A stretch of 64,000 bases of DNA, taken from assembly GCA_002392745.1 (NCBI GenBank), contig DGHR01000013.1:104465-168464 (forward strand), given 5' to 3'. The notes under the pieces are model-generated. The model had not been told where the DNA came from, ran no database searches, and saw nothing but the letters and a program-made list of their open reading frames with translations. The position numbers and the translations under genes were made by a program. Below, piece after piece: positions 15,720-25,390 of the stretch. Each line of letters starts with the position of its first letter. The stretch's first letter is position 1. This DNA is from Bacteroidales bacterium UBA3843 (lineage in GTDB: Bacteria; Bacteroidota; Bacteroidia; Bacteroidales; Paludibacteraceae).

Positions 15720-16357
15720 GACGATTAGTGCTCATATTATTATCCGCAATGCCTCTGTTTGCCATGTCGCAACAAGACAGCATTCACTACATCCCCGACA
15801 CGACCCAGTCGGAGACGGACTACCGCTACAAGATTGACTTGACCAAGAAGCCAGACGCCATAAAAGCCGTATGGCTTGGTGCCATTCTGCCGGGAGCCGG
15901 GCAAATCTATAACAAGTCGTATTGGAAGTTGCCGATTGTATATGGTGCGTTTATGGGATGCGGCTATGCCATCAGTTGGACCCAAAATCGTTACAGCAGT
16001 TATAAAACCGCTTATTTAGACCTATACCACGACAACGAGGCCGGCACGGTAAGCGAAGATGCGAGCAAGAGTTATATTGCTGTCATCCCTGACGGATATG
16101 ATTTGGAGAGAGTTGGCGGGGCTACGACATGGATGGGAACCCTAAAAAACAGACAGAGCATCTACAGACGCTACCGAGACTATTCCATATTAGCCACGGT
16201 GATTGTGTATGCCTTGTCATTGATAGACGCCTATGTTGACGCCCAATTGTTTGACTACGACATCTCTCCGGATTTGACACTGAATATAGAACCGCAAATA
16301 TATTACGATCCACAGCACCAACAAAGTGCTGAACTCAAATTAGCCATACAATTTTGA
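15716..16357 (+). CDS. DUF5683 membrane protein
   Basis: 213 residues from a TTG start overlapping the parB stop by four bases. Signal peptide (cut near FAMSQ), then the DUF5683 core: KAVWLGAILPGAGQIYNKSYWKLPIVYG, with a GxGQxYN motif and hydrophobic segments near 60-85 and 160-175. The ends are polar. DUF5683 proteins regularly follow parB in Bacteroidota; role unknown. Confidence 0.82.
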   Translation: MRRLVLILLSAMPLFAMSQQDSIHYIPDTTQSETDYRYKIDLTKKPDAIKAVWLGAILPGAGQIYNKSYWKLPIVYGAFMGCGYAISWTQNRYSSYKTAYLDLYHDNEAGTVSEDASKSYIAVIPDGYDLERVGGATTWMGTLKNRQSIYRRYRDYSILATVIVYALSLIDAYVDAQLFDYDISPDLTLNIEPQIYYDPQHQQSAELKLAIQF

Positions 16358-17691
16358 AAAGAACAATATTACTATTAATAGCGTTATGCAGCCTGACGGC
16401 CCTACGCTCGCAAGAAACAGCAACCGACAGTCTTTACTCAGACAGTATCGATGTTGAGTCGCTGGAGTTAATTCCTCTACAAGTTGCAGACAGCGTAGAC
16501 TCATTATCTCTCGAAGTTGACTCGACAATGGTTCGACAATGGTTCGATACCGCATCGATAACAGACATTGAATACCGAGCATTAGACTGGGCACTGAGAT
16601 GGCTTGACACCACCGATTGCGTCAGCAGTCATGATACAACCTCATTGCCGGACTCGGTATACAAAGCGCGGTTGCAGGCTCTGCCATGCGTGATTGAACT
16701 ACCTTATAACGAGCGTGTTAGAGGTTTCATCCTGCGGTATGTCAAACGAAGTCCGAAACAAGTAGCCCGATTAATGCGGATGAGTGAATATTACTTCCCC
16801 ATTTTCGAAGAAGCCCTTGGGCGTTACCAACTACCATATGAACTGAAATACGTTCCTATCATTGAATCCGCGCTGAACCCGATGGCGCGTTCCCACGCCG
16901 GTGCAGCAGGTTTATGGCAGTTTATGCCGGCAACCGGTAAACTATTCGGCTTGGAGATTAACTCACTGGTGGACGAGCGTATGGATCCCATCAAATCTAC
17001 AGAAGCAGCATGCCGTTTTCTAAGCAGTATGTACAACATATACAAAGACTGGAATCTGGTCATTGCAGCATACAACTGCGGAAGTGGCAACGTAAACAAA
17101 GCGATACGTCGGGCAGGAGGGAAACGCGATTTCTGGTCCATATATCCATACCTGCCCCGCGAGACGAGGAATTATGTTCCTATCTTCATCGCCGCCAATT
17201 ATGCGCTAAATTACGGAGAAGAGCATGGTATATGCAAGGCTCCAATAGAAAAGACCATGCTGACGGATACCATTCGTACGAATCAACGTTTGCATCTGCA
17301 ACAAGTAAGCGACAACCTGAATATCGACATCAATGAATTGCGCCGGCTAAACCCACAATACTCAAGAGACATACTACCGGGAGGTGCTCACTACTCGCTG
17401 TGTCTACCGGCAGAGAAGATTGGATTATATATAGACCAACAGGACAGCATCCTGGCGTACAAAGCAGACAGCCTCATTAACAATCGCCGCGCTGAAATCG
17501 ACATGGCGAAAGTCACTTCTGTTAGCGGCGCATACCGGGTAAACGGCGTAACGTACTACAAGATAAAGAGGGGTGATACATTGGGCGGAATCGCAAAAAA
17601 ATTCCATTGTTCAGTCAAGCAGTTAAAACACTGGAACGGGTTAAAAAGCGATGCTATCCGTGAAGGGAAGAGACTGAAGATTTGCAAGTAG
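16354..17691 (+). CDS. mltD: membrane-bound lytic murein transglycosylase D-like, with LysM
   Basis: Cleaves peptidoglycan glycan strands in the periplasm. 445 residues from a TTG start overlapping DUF5683 by four bases. Signal peptide, a Ser/Asp-rich linker (about 20-75), a goose-lysozyme-like SLT domain with catalytic Glu in VPIIESALNP and the AGAAGLWQFMPATGK motif, then AAYNCGSGNVNKA. A LysM module at the C-terminus (about 395-445, with YYKIKRGDTLGGIAKKF) and a degenerate LysM-like segment near 310-355 (LQQVSDNLNIDINELRRLNP) bind peptidoglycan. Confidence 0.9.
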   Translation: MKRTILLLIALCSLTALRSQETATDSLYSDSIDVESLELIPLQVADSVDSLSLEVDSTMVRQWFDTASITDIEYRALDWALRWLDTTDCVSSHDTTSLPDSVYKARLQALPCVIELPYNERVRGFILRYVKRSPKQVARLMRMSEYYFPIFEEALGRYQLPYELKYVPIIESALNPMARSHAGAAGLWQFMPATGKLFGLEINSLVDERMDPIKSTEAACRFLSSMYNIYKDWNLVIAAYNCGSGNVNKAIRRAGGKRDFWSIYPYLPRETRNYVPIFIAANYALNYGEEHGICKAPIEKTMLTDTIRTNQRLHLQQVSDNLNIDINELRRLNPQYSRDILPGGAHYSLCLPAEKIGLYIDQQDSILAYKADSLINNRRAEIDMAKVTSVSGAYRVNGVTYYKIKRGDTLGGIAKKFHCSVKQLKHWNGLKSDAIREGKRLKICK

Positions 17692-17703
17692 TCGAAAGAC
17701 ATC

Positions 17704-18036
17704 ATGGAGACTGAAAAAAGATATTACTCATTGCGCGAGACAGAAATGGAGACCGGTGTACCGGCTTCTACGCTTCGGTATTGGGAGAAACAATTCGAAG
17801 ATTTATCTCCTCGCAAAGATGGACATGGCAACCGTTACTATACGCGTGAAGACCAGGAGCTAATCAAACGCATCAAATACATACGTGACGAGCTGAAAAT
17901 CACACGGATAGAGGCCATACAAAAAGAGTTGAAAAGCAACGGAAAGAGATCTAGCGAACGACAGACCGCTTTGGAAATACTGCTACGCGTAAAAGAAGAA
18001 TTATGTGAAATCAGAAAAATGATAAAACATGAATAA
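17704..18036 (+). CDS. MerR-family transcriptional regulator
   Basis: 110 residues. Winged helix-turn-helix near the N-terminus (YSLRETEMETGVPASTLRYW), the wing with GNRYYTRED, then a helix with IKRIKYIRDELKITRIEAI and a short coiled C-terminus. No effector domain or Cys cluster is present. Same type as the small MerR proteins found after mltD in Bacteroidota; targets unknown. The end overlaps yfhO by eight bases. Confidence 0.9.
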   Translation: METEKRYYSLRETEMETGVPASTLRYWEKQFEDLSPRKDGHGNRYYTREDQELIKRIKYIRDELKITRIEAIQKELKSNGKRSSERQTALEILLRVKEELCEIRKMIKHE

Positions 18037-20488
18037 GATAGATTGGATAAAAATCGCCCCGTATCTGGTGGCCGTAGTTGTTTTTATAGGCTTAGCACTC
18101 GCTTATTGCAGTCCTATTCTGGATGGCAAAGTATTGCAAGCCGGCGATGTGAATAACTGGAAAGGGGCTGCCCATGAGGCATTGGAATACAAGCGGCAGA
18201 CAGGAGAAACCACATGGTGGACCAACTCTATGTTCGGAGGTATGCCTGCATATCAAGTAACAGGAAGCATGCCGTCCGGACAATTCAAGAATTCACTAAT
18301 CAACGGACTACACCTCGGTTTAAAAGATGGGAATGAACCTATCGGATTACTATTCGCATATTTTTGCGGTTTCTTTCTAATGCTGATATGTTTTGGTGTG
18401 AACCCTTGGTTAAGTATCATAGGCAGTCTGGCTATCAGTCTTAGCAGTTATTATATACTTATTATTCCCGCAGGTCATATGACTAAAGCGACAGCATTGG
18501 GATTGCTGGGACCTACAATTGGAGGTTTTTACGCGATTATGCGGAGAAAATACTGGCTAGGGGTTCCCATGGTTCTGTTATATGGATTTTTAGGAATAAC
18601 ATCCCATCCTCAAATGAGTTACTACTTCGCAATGTTAGTAGGCGTGATGGCATGTGCAGAACTATACATTCATATCCATGACAAGCAATGGAAAGAATTG
18701 TTCACATCTGTGGGGATATTAATATTATGTTTAGGACTCGTTACCGGCACCCGCTGGAGTTGGTTTGAGATGAACCAATCGTACCTCAAAGAAACCATGC
18801 GTGGCGGACACAGTGAGTTAACCAAAGAACCAAGTAACCAAGTACCAAGTACCAAGGATGCAGGTTTGGATATCAAATATGCCACGGACTGGAGTTACGG
18901 CAAAGGCGAAACAATGACCCTTCTCATTCCAAACTGGGAAGGTGGGGCTAGCGGCTACAATGTGGGCAAGGACTCAGAACTATGCAAAACCATGCGAAAA
19001 CAAGGAATTGCCAAACGCGATGCAGAGCAGTTCTGTGAACACGCGCCGACCTATAGAGGAGAAAAAATGTTTACCAGCGGAGCTGTCTATGTTGGTGCGA
19101 TTGTATGTTTCTTATTTGTCTTAGGACTATTGATTGTCCCCGGACCATATAAATGGGCATTGCTATTCGCAACAATGATGTCCATTTTCCTTGCATGGGG
19201 AAAGAATCTGATGTGGCTGACCGAGTTGTTCTTCAATTACTTCCCAATGTACAACAAGTTCCGCGCAGTAGAGTCGATTCTTGTTGTAGCAGAAATAACG
19301 ATGCCACTCTTAGGATTCTTGGGTTTACAGAAGATTGTCAATGGTGAGGTTGAATGGAAAAAGTTACGGAATAGTTTATTTATAGCAGGCGGAGCAACAG
19401 CCGGTATATGCATGCTGGCTGCTCTTTTTGCCGGAGGAATGGACATGACCAGCAGTTATGATGCTCAATGGAAAGGCCAAATTCCACAATGGCTATACAA
19501 TGCCATTCTTAATGAGCGTGCCGCAATGGCGAAAGCTGATGCTTGGCGCAGTCTGCTATTCATCGTGATGGGATTTGCCGTTACTTATTGGTACGCATGG
19601 CAACAAAATAAAGAAGTAAAGACAAAGAACACCGCTATCTTCATTAGTGTACTGGGGATTCTGATATTAGCAGACATGATACCTGTTGACAAACGATTCT
19701 TCAACAATGATAATTTTGTTAAGCCCAGGGATAGCGAGGCGTATTTTAAAATACAGCCATGGGAAGAGCAGATTTTGCAAGACGAGAGTTTAAATTATCG
19801 TGTGCTCAATCTCAATACAAATACATTTAATGACGCACGTACAAGTTACCGTTTAAAGTCCATCGGAGGCTACTCCGCCGTCAAACTTCGCAGATATCAG
19901 GATCTGATTGATGAGCATATCAGCAAGATGAACTGGAATGTGCTTAACATGCTCAACACCAAGTATATCGTTACACAACGGGGAATTATTCCAAATCCTG
20001 ACGCGATGGGAAATGCATGGTTTATAAATGATATTCAATTTGTACCGACGCCAGACGATGAGTGTGCAGCACTGAATACGTTAGATTTGCACAACACAGC
20101 TGTTGCAGATGAGAAATTCCGTGAAGTACTCACATGCGATGGGATGGCAAGTAAAGAAGACGAGATAACCTTAACTTCGTATGCTCCGAATGAATTGGCA
20201 TACCATGCACATGTAGCCAATGACCGCGTGGCTGTCTTCTCTGAGATATACTATCCCGAAGGATGGCATCTCTATGTGGACGATAAGGAAACCGCTATCG
20301 GACGCGTTAACTACACCCTTCGCGCAGCTGTCATTCCTGCAGGTGAGCACACTATCCGCATGGAGTTTGTGCCAGAAGCGTTGATACTGGACAAATGGAG
20401 TTATGCTTGTGCTATCGTGTTGCTGCTAATCGCTTTAGGAGGAATAAGTTACCCGCTATGGCGCGTATTGATTAAACGGCAGAAATAA
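18029..20488 (+). CDS. YfhO-family polytopic membrane protein
   Basis: 819 residues, about a dozen membrane helices (for example residues 10-30, 105-135, 140-165, 170-195, 210-235, 350-375, 380-400, 415-430, 445-465, 500-520, 530-550, and one near the C-terminus at 790-812) and large extracytoplasmic loops. The C-terminal domain (FSEIYYPEGWHLYVDDKE) is the YfhO hallmark. In Gram-positives YfhO modifies lipoteichoic acid with sugars; role in Bacteroidota not established. A short ACCAAGT microrepeat (18826-18857) lies in frame in a loop. Converges with, and overlaps by 17 bases, the next minus-strand gene. Confidence 0.85.
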   Translation: MNKIDWIKIAPYLVAVVVFIGLALAYCSPILDGKVLQAGDVNNWKGAAHEALEYKRQTGETTWWTNSMFGGMPAYQVTGSMPSGQFKNSLINGLHLGLKDGNEPIGLLFAYFCGFFLMLICFGVNPWLSIIGSLAISLSSYYILIIPAGHMTKATALGLLGPTIGGFYAIMRRKYWLGVPMVLLYGFLGITSHPQMSYYFAMLVGVMACAELYIHIHDKQWKELFTSVGILILCLGLVTGTRWSWFEMNQSYLKETMRGGHSELTKEPSNQVPSTKDAGLDIKYATDWSYGKGETMTLLIPNWEGGASGYNVGKDSELCKTMRKQGIAKRDAEQFCEHAPTYRGEKMFTSGAVYVGAIVCFLFVLGLLIVPGPYKWALLFATMMSIFLAWGKNLMWLTELFFNYFPMYNKFRAVESILVVAEITMPLLGFLGLQKIVNGEVEWKKLRNSLFIAGGATAGICMLAALFAGGMDMTSSYDAQWKGQIPQWLYNAILNERAAMAKADAWRSLLFIVMGFAVTYWYAWQQNKEVKTKNTAIFISVLGILILADMIPVDKRFFNNDNFVKPRDSEAYFKIQPWEEQILQDESLNYRVLNLNTNTFNDARTSYRLKSIGGYSAVKLRRYQDLIDEHISKMNWNVLNMLNTKYIVTQRGIIPNPDAMGNAWFINDIQFVPTPDDECAALNTLDLHNTAVADEKFREVLTCDGMASKEDEITLTSYAPNELAYHAHVANDRVAVFSEIYYPEGWHLYVDDKETAIGRVNYTLRAAVIPAGEHTIRMEFVPEALILDKWSYACAIVLLLIALGGISYPLWRVLIKRQK

Positions 20489-21386
20489 CACCGAGCAGAC
20501 CTCTGGTTACATTGTATCGAAATTGTATTAGTTTCCATCCTTTTGCAGGGTGGAAACTAATTGTATATACACACCATAGCACAATTGTTCCGCCCCATTT
20601 GAACGCCTCAGCAAACAGTCTCTTCATATACTTCCCGCAGGAGATAGACAATGTCCGTTCCCTTTCACTGATTCCCATTTGGAGAGTCAGGCGGTCAAAG
20701 TATGTTTTCTCCAACTTTGTTTGGGGAATGATATGATGCAGCACAGGAGTGGGTAAATAGAGCACCTGCATACCTAAAGCGTGCATTTTGTCAAAAATAT
20801 CTTTCTCTTCCGAGCCCATAAGGTTCCCTCCTTTGCGCCCGAGTGCTGTATTAAAGAGCCCCACTTGGTCAAATACGGACTTGCGGTATGCTGCATTTCC
20901 TCCTCCCGGATAGCGACCATGCGGATACTCACGCACTTCTCTGCCGTAATTCATCCATGCCGTAAGAAGTGCTTTTGTATAAGGTGACATCCAGTCCGGC
21001 TCCGCAGTCTCATAAAGCGGCTCTATCGGTCCGCCGCAGGCCATCGTCTCAGGATGAGCAGCAAACCACTCCGCATAGGTTCGCAGATACCATGTATCTA
21101 CCATCGCATCGTCATCAATGTATACAATAATGTCTCCTTGCGCCTCTTTTATCCCTCTATTACGCGCAGCAGAGAGTCCCTGTTCCGGCTCAACTGTATA
21201 GCGGAATTGCACATCCGTATGAGCCGCAGCAAACGTCTCGCACACCTCACGTGTGTTATCCGTGCAGTTATTATCTACCAAGAGAATTTCATATTCATTC
21301 TTTGGCAAATCATTCGCAGCAATACTTTCCAACAAAGGGCGTATATACTTTGCCCGATTATATGTACAAATGATAGCTGTTAGCAT
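20472..21386 (-). CDS. glycosyltransferase family 2
   Basis: 304 residues. GT-A fold: ICTYNRAKYIRPLLES near residues 6-21, LLVDNNCTDNT near 35-45, and the metal-binding YIDDDA near 90-95. GPIEP and PGGGNAAYRKS belong to the acceptor side. The C-terminal part is hydrophobic and may touch the membrane. Last gene of the minus-strand glycan cluster. An inverted repeat (20528-20540 with 20548-20560, 13 base pairs with one wobble) lies in its C-terminal codons. Confidence 0.87.
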   Translation of the reverse strand: MLTAIICTYNRAKYIRPLLESIAANDLPKNEYEILLVDNNCTDNTREVCETFAAAHTDVQFRYTVEPEQGLSAARNRGIKEAQGDIIVYIDDDAMVDTWYLRTYAEWFAAHPETMACGGPIEPLYETAEPDWMSPYTKALLTAWMNYGREVREYPHGRYPGGGNAAYRKSVFDQVGLFNTALGRKGGNLMGSEEKDIFDKMHALGMQVLYLPTPVLHHIIPQTKLEKTYFDRLTLQMGISERERTLSISCGKYMKRLFAEAFKWGGTIVLWCVYTISFHPAKGWKLIQFRYNVTRGLLGVISAV

Positions 21387-22368
21387 GCTTTTTCTCTCCT
21401 ATCATCCAACTTAGATATTTGTTTTTGAATACGAATGTCATTGCTGTACAAATTACTATTATGGAACCCCAATATATTCCTAATTGCAGGTATGCAGACA
21501 ATTCCAAATGCGAGAAGCAATACGTATATAAACTTTCATATATCAAAGCGTGAACACATAAAAATGTCATGGAGTTTCTCCCTAACCATGACAGAATCCG
21601 GCTAATGGGAGGAATCTTCCAGAATATGAAATTGACAGCAACGCATGCGAACACACAGTTCACAAGCCATACGATATGATTCCCTATTACTGTTGTATTA
21701 AAACTAAAATCTACCAAATGCCATCCAAAGAGGCTCATAAATATATACGAAACAATCCATATGCACACACTTGCCCGCCCTACCCACTTACTATATTGGA
21801 TATCACGTAGCAATACTCCTGCCCCATAAAATATGATTCCTAATGCTACATTTGAAATTGTGCGGGGACGGAGAGAAAGACAGTTGCCTAAGACTGCAAT
21901 GAGAATACAGACTGCCACTAATGATATTTGCGCCCATCGTTTGTTTTGGGTCGCTTGAAAAATCACTCGGACCAGAAACAACGACAACAGGAACCATAAT
22001 GGCCCATTCCCCTCTACTCTGCCTATAGCAAATATCTGGCGTATTGGCCACCACCAATATTTCAAGTCCGTAACAGACAGACCGATTGATTGTGCCCCGA
22101 ACCATATATAGCCTATTACAGTAAATAACACGAATGGTACCAGCAAACGCCGAGCACTACTAATACAAACTTCCCTTATAGTCTTCTCAGGATGATAAAA
22201 CACGCCTGCCTTAAAGAAAAAATACGCCATATAGAAATACAGAATCTGATACGGCATCATGTGAATAACTGATTCATTCAACCCACAGGCTCCGCATATA
22301 TGATGATGCATCATAAACAGCAACATAATGCCACATATCACATCATAATGTTGTATCCTTGACTGCAT
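21358..22368 (-). CDS. acyltransferase 3 family membrane protein (OafA-like)
   Basis: 336 residues, about ten membrane helices. IQHYDVICGIMLLFMMHHH near the N-terminus has the conserved His pair of the acyltransferase 3 family; WFLLSLFLVR is another family element. Such enzymes transfer acetyl or other acyl groups to surface sugars at the inner membrane. The region 21.4-24 kb is visibly more AT-rich than the flanking operons, consistent with a recently acquired glycan locus. Overlaps the GT2 gene by 29 bases and abuts the next gene. Confidence 0.82.
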   Translation of the reverse strand: MQSRIQHYDVICGIMLLFMMHHHICGACGLNESVIHMMPYQILYFYMAYFFFKAGVFYHPEKTIREVCISSARRLLVPFVLFTVIGYIWFGAQSIGLSVTDLKYWWWPIRQIFAIGRVEGNGPLWFLLSLFLVRVIFQATQNKRWAQISLVAVCILIAVLGNCLSLRPRTISNVALGIIFYGAGVLLRDIQYSKWVGRASVCIWIVSYIFMSLFGWHLVDFSFNTTVIGNHIVWLVNCVFACVAVNFIFWKIPPISRILSWLGRNSMTFLCVHALIYESLYTYCFSHLELSAYLQLGIYWGSIIVICTAMTFVFKNKYLSWMIGEKKHANSYHLYI

Positions 22369-23259
22369 TTACTTTTTTCCATTGATTAGTACATCGTAGA
22401 ACGTTTCTTCCTTGTTTATATCTATTCCGAATTGGGCGAATTTATAAGTCAACTTGTGCATAGAGGACAATTGAGTCGCCAGATGATATGCTTCTGCATT
22501 ATAAGGCTTATTCATTTGCGGTAACAGATAAAACATTTGAATACCGTCTACAATCGGTACTTTTTCCCATAGCGCCTGATTTTGTTCCGAGGCAAAAATG
22601 GCTGCTGTGAACATCAAATGCATTATACTATATGACACCAGTTTATCCTCTTTTTTCCAATATTCATAGAGAAGATTCAATACGGAACATAGCAGAGGGT
22701 GATGGGGACATGACACCAAAAATGGGTTATAGATACAGGAGTGCCCTTGCATCCATGTCCGAAAGACAAATAAATCTGCCTGGGTGATATAGTCGGGTAT
22801 TTTTCCTGTGAGTAGTATTGTGCTGTCAATCCATATACCACCGTATTTTTGCAACAGTGCCAGACGAACCAAATCGGAGTATTGCGCATGGGGGATTATT
22901 CCCTTACGATATTTTTCTTTTATATAGTCCGGTAGTTCTATATAGTCAGATATCGTTGATTGGTCTAATACAATCACTTCGTAACCATTGGCATATTCAT
23001 GCATTGATTCAATGCATTTCTGCACTACTTTTGGAGCATTCTCTAAGCCTTGAAGCCAGCATGTCCATATTACGTTGCGGCCTTTTTCAGGGTGCCATGT
23101 CTGATGATTTCCTTTTTCCAACACGTATGCATACCGCTGTAGGTATTCATATGCACCGTCCCGCGCACATATGGCTCTTACTTCGGTGGATGGGAATAGA
23201 GTATGCTTCAACTTTTTTAGAGCACATACAATACCTATTTGATGTAATCTTTGTAACAT
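22369..23259 (-). CDS. capsule-type glycosyltransferase with DxD-like site (OCH1/GT32-like)
   Basis: 296 residues. VIWTCWLQGLENAPKVVQKCI near 63 and YSDLVRLALLQKYGGIWIDSTILL near 127-150 are the sugar-transferase region of the OCH1/GT32 and capsular polysaccharide synthesis families. WIDS stands in for the usual D-x-D: here the second acid is Ser, so metal binding would need confirmation. Donor and acceptor unknown. Overlaps the following CDP-glycerol-type gene by 25 bases. Confidence 0.78.
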   Translation of the reverse strand: MLQRLHQIGIVCALKKLKHTLFPSTEVRAICARDGAYEYLQRYAYVLEKGNHQTWHPEKGRNVIWTCWLQGLENAPKVVQKCIESMHEYANGYEVIVLDQSTISDYIELPDYIKEKYRKGIIPHAQYSDLVRLALLQKYGGIWIDSTILLTGKIPDYITQADLFVFRTWMQGHSCIYNPFLVSCPHHPLLCSVLNLLYEYWKKEDKLVSYSIMHLMFTAAIFASEQNQALWEKVPIVDGIQMFYLLPQMNKPYNAEAYHLATQLSSMHKLTYKFAQFGIDINKEETFYDVLINGKK

Positions 23260-24449
23260 TTCTCTGTTCGGTTATGATTTTTCTCTGTTTCACATATTGC
23301 TTTATACACACGTTCGCAGTTATGTTGATCAGTGTATGGAAACAAGTGCGAAACATACTGTCTGCATTTTTCCGGCATCTCACAATTCTTCTGCAAGACT
23401 TGAGCGATTGCTTCTATACAATCATTTTCTGTTTTTGTTATAGTTCCCAATCCGTTGGAATAATCATACCAACCATCGGAATAGTGTTCTCGTCGATAAC
23501 GCTCAAAATCAAACAGATAATAAATCACAGGCTTTCCCATGTACGCAAAATCGAAATAAACACTGGAATAGTCCGTTATCAGTACATCAGACTCGCGGAG
23601 TAGGTTTTGCACATCATAATGTTCTTTGTCCGCTATTATGATATGATTACTTCCGTAATGTTGTTTAAAATGCGTAAGGTATTTCTGCACCTCGTGATGA
23701 GGGTAAAATATCAAATCCATTCCGTATTGCTCTAATAACTTATGCAGTCTTGCGTTATGGAGCAGGCTTAAATAGGTTTGGGCATATTCCGATTCGGCAA
23801 AATCGGCATCCTTATACAACCACTCCCGCCATGTCGGCATCAGGAGAATCTGGCGATGATTGGCGGTATTGACAAGTCCGTCAAAACGGCAGAAACCTGT
23901 CAACTGAACAACACTGGACGGATATTTATAGGCGCTAAGGAAATAATCATACTCCGGTTTCGCTCCTGATATCAGCAAATCCAGGTGCGTGTTGCTGTAA
24001 TCAAGATAAGCGGTATAGTCTTTTGTTATACCATGCTTGAGACTGACATGGCATTTCGAGTTATAGCACCCGCTTATTTTTCGGAACCATAACCCCATAC
24101 CCATAAACGGAAAATACCCTTGGATGTGCGTACTGATTAATACGGACGCTCTCCATAACATGATATAATGAGCCAGGCTTCTGTAGGGAAGCAGGTTGGC
24201 TTTATAGGACTGCAATTTAACGTAATCCGGAGAGTCTCTAGAAATAATATAACACACTTCTATTCCCGGATAATTCTCGCGCAGGAAAGTAAATAGCCAG
24301 TAGCCGTTGTCACGGGCATCTACTCCTCGTTCGCTAATAAGCCATATGCGTTTTTGCTTGTAGAAGAGAGAGAGCAAATAGGCGATACATAGTTTGAACA
24401 ATGCCCAAACCTGTTGTACCCGAAAATATATCATGTGCTCATGCTTCAT
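23235..24449 (-). CDS. CDP-glycerol glycerophosphotransferase family protein
   Basis: 404 residues with a hydrophobic N-terminus (about 15-30) followed by the TagB/TagF-type GT-B domain: ISERGVDARDNGY near 38-50, SLKHGITKDY, LMPTWREW near 203, FYPHHEVQKYL, and LITDYSSVYFDFAYMGKPVIYY near 290-310. The family links glycerol- or ribitol-phosphate to surface polymers. Finding it beside TupA, HAD and HisC-like genes suggests an alditol-phosphate or similar decoration of a glycan; the polymer is unknown. Four-base overlap with the next gene upstream. Confidence 0.85.
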   Translation of the reverse strand: MKHEHMIYFRVQQVWALFKLCIAYLLSLFYKQKRIWLISERGVDARDNGYWLFTFLRENYPGIEVCYIISRDSPDYVKLQSYKANLLPYRSLAHYIMLWRASVLISTHIQGYFPFMGMGLWFRKISGCYNSKCHVSLKHGITKDYTAYLDYSNTHLDLLISGAKPEYDYFLSAYKYPSSVVQLTGFCRFDGLVNTANHRQILLMPTWREWLYKDADFAESEYAQTYLSLLHNARLHKLLEQYGMDLIFYPHHEVQKYLTHFKQHYGSNHIIIADKEHYDVQNLLRESDVLITDYSSVYFDFAYMGKPVIYYLFDFERYRREHYSDGWYDYSNGLGTITKTENDCIEAIAQVLQKNCEMPEKCRQYVSHLFPYTDQHNCERVYKAICETEKNHNRTEKCYKDYIK

Positions 24450-25390
24450 ACTTCCAACTTCAATTTTTCTCCGTATATCATATCGTATTTCTCCGGACGG
24501 AACTTGTCATAACCGCCTCCGTGATGCAGGGTTATTTCGCCCACATACAGCCTTCCGTCCACATCATAGAAGTCCACACGCACATATTTGAAGAATGCGG
24601 ATATCTTCTCTCCTATCTCTTTCATTTTCTCAAATGACGCGGGTTGAGGGATATCCACCGGACATGGAACATATTCCTTTTGGTTGGAATTGCCCCAGTA
24701 GAAAGGCAGTACTTTCCAATTCGGGTCAAAGACACATCGGGCATTTATTCCTTCGCGGTCGAAGGAGACATATACAAATTCCAGTTTCCCGTTCATGTAA
24801 TTTAGTTTGTAGTCATTGGGGATTTTCCCTTCTTGGGTCTCCAATAATTTTTCTACCACTATCTGACGGGGAATATCACGGTATTGCCATTCCTGCGATT
24901 CCATATAATAATCCCGTTTGAGCCAAAAACGGCAACGTCGGCGCAATTGTGCCCAATTCACTTCTTCACGGGAGCGCAGAATAATAAAATCATGCGACGA
25001 ATGATTGGGTTTTACGATACAGGGAAATACGCTTATTGTTTTCTCCGAAATATCACGCCAGTTGGGGGTATGGTATAATACCGGAACGTTATACACATCA
25101 GTGCCTAACAAATCTGCTAACCATTGTTTCATCGCGTATTTGTCTGCACATACCGGATAATAATCATGGCGTTCATTTAGTTTAAGCCATTGTATCTTCT
25201 CATTCAGGCTTTGGGGGGCCTGCAGATTCAATTCCCTGCCAAACGTTTTCTTGAAACGACGGCGCACCACTTCCTCTGCCGTAAAGCGGCTGTAATTTTT
25301 GAAAAGCCATGATTTATATAGGATACGGCTTATTAAATAATGCACGTCACTTTTCCAAAAATTGGCTTTTAGTGTAGTTATCAGTTCCAT
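24446..25390 (-). CDS. TupA-like ATP-grasp protein of glycan cluster
   Basis: 314 residues from ATG 25390; an upstream ATG (25423) lies deep in the HAD gene. The sequence LNEKIQWLKLNERHDYYPVCADKYAMKQWL, a lysine in CIVKPNHSSHDFIIL, VEKLLETQEGKIPNDYKL and the C-terminal GEITLHHGGGYDKF are the ATP-grasp motifs of the teichuronopeptide TupA family. Such enzymes join amino acids or similar groups to uronic acids or sugars. No substrate can be deduced. Overlaps the HAD gene by 10 bases. Confidence 0.82.
   Translation of the reverse strand: MELITTLKANFWKSDVHYLISRILYKSWLFKNYSRFTAEEVVRRRFKKTFGRELNLQAPQSLNEKIQWLKLNERHDYYPVCADKYAMKQWLADLLGTDVYNVPVLYHTPNWRDISEKTISVFPCIVKPNHSSHDFIILRSREEVNWAQLRRRCRFWLKRDYYMESQEWQYRDIPRQIVVEKLLETQEGKIPNDYKLNYMNGKLEFVYVSFDREGINARCVFDPNWKVLPFYWGNSNQKEYVPCPVDIPQPASFEKMKEIGEKISAFFKYVRVDFYDVDGRLYVGEITLHHGGGYDKFRPEKYDMIYGEKLKLEV

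Noticed and set aside
20528..20560. Strong inverted repeat as terminator of yfhO
   Set aside because: 13 base pairs, but inside the GT2 coding sequence and without a T-run; kept only as a remark.
22818..23603. 261-residue plus-strand frame
   Set aside because: Shadow across two minus-strand glycan genes; no recognisable domain.
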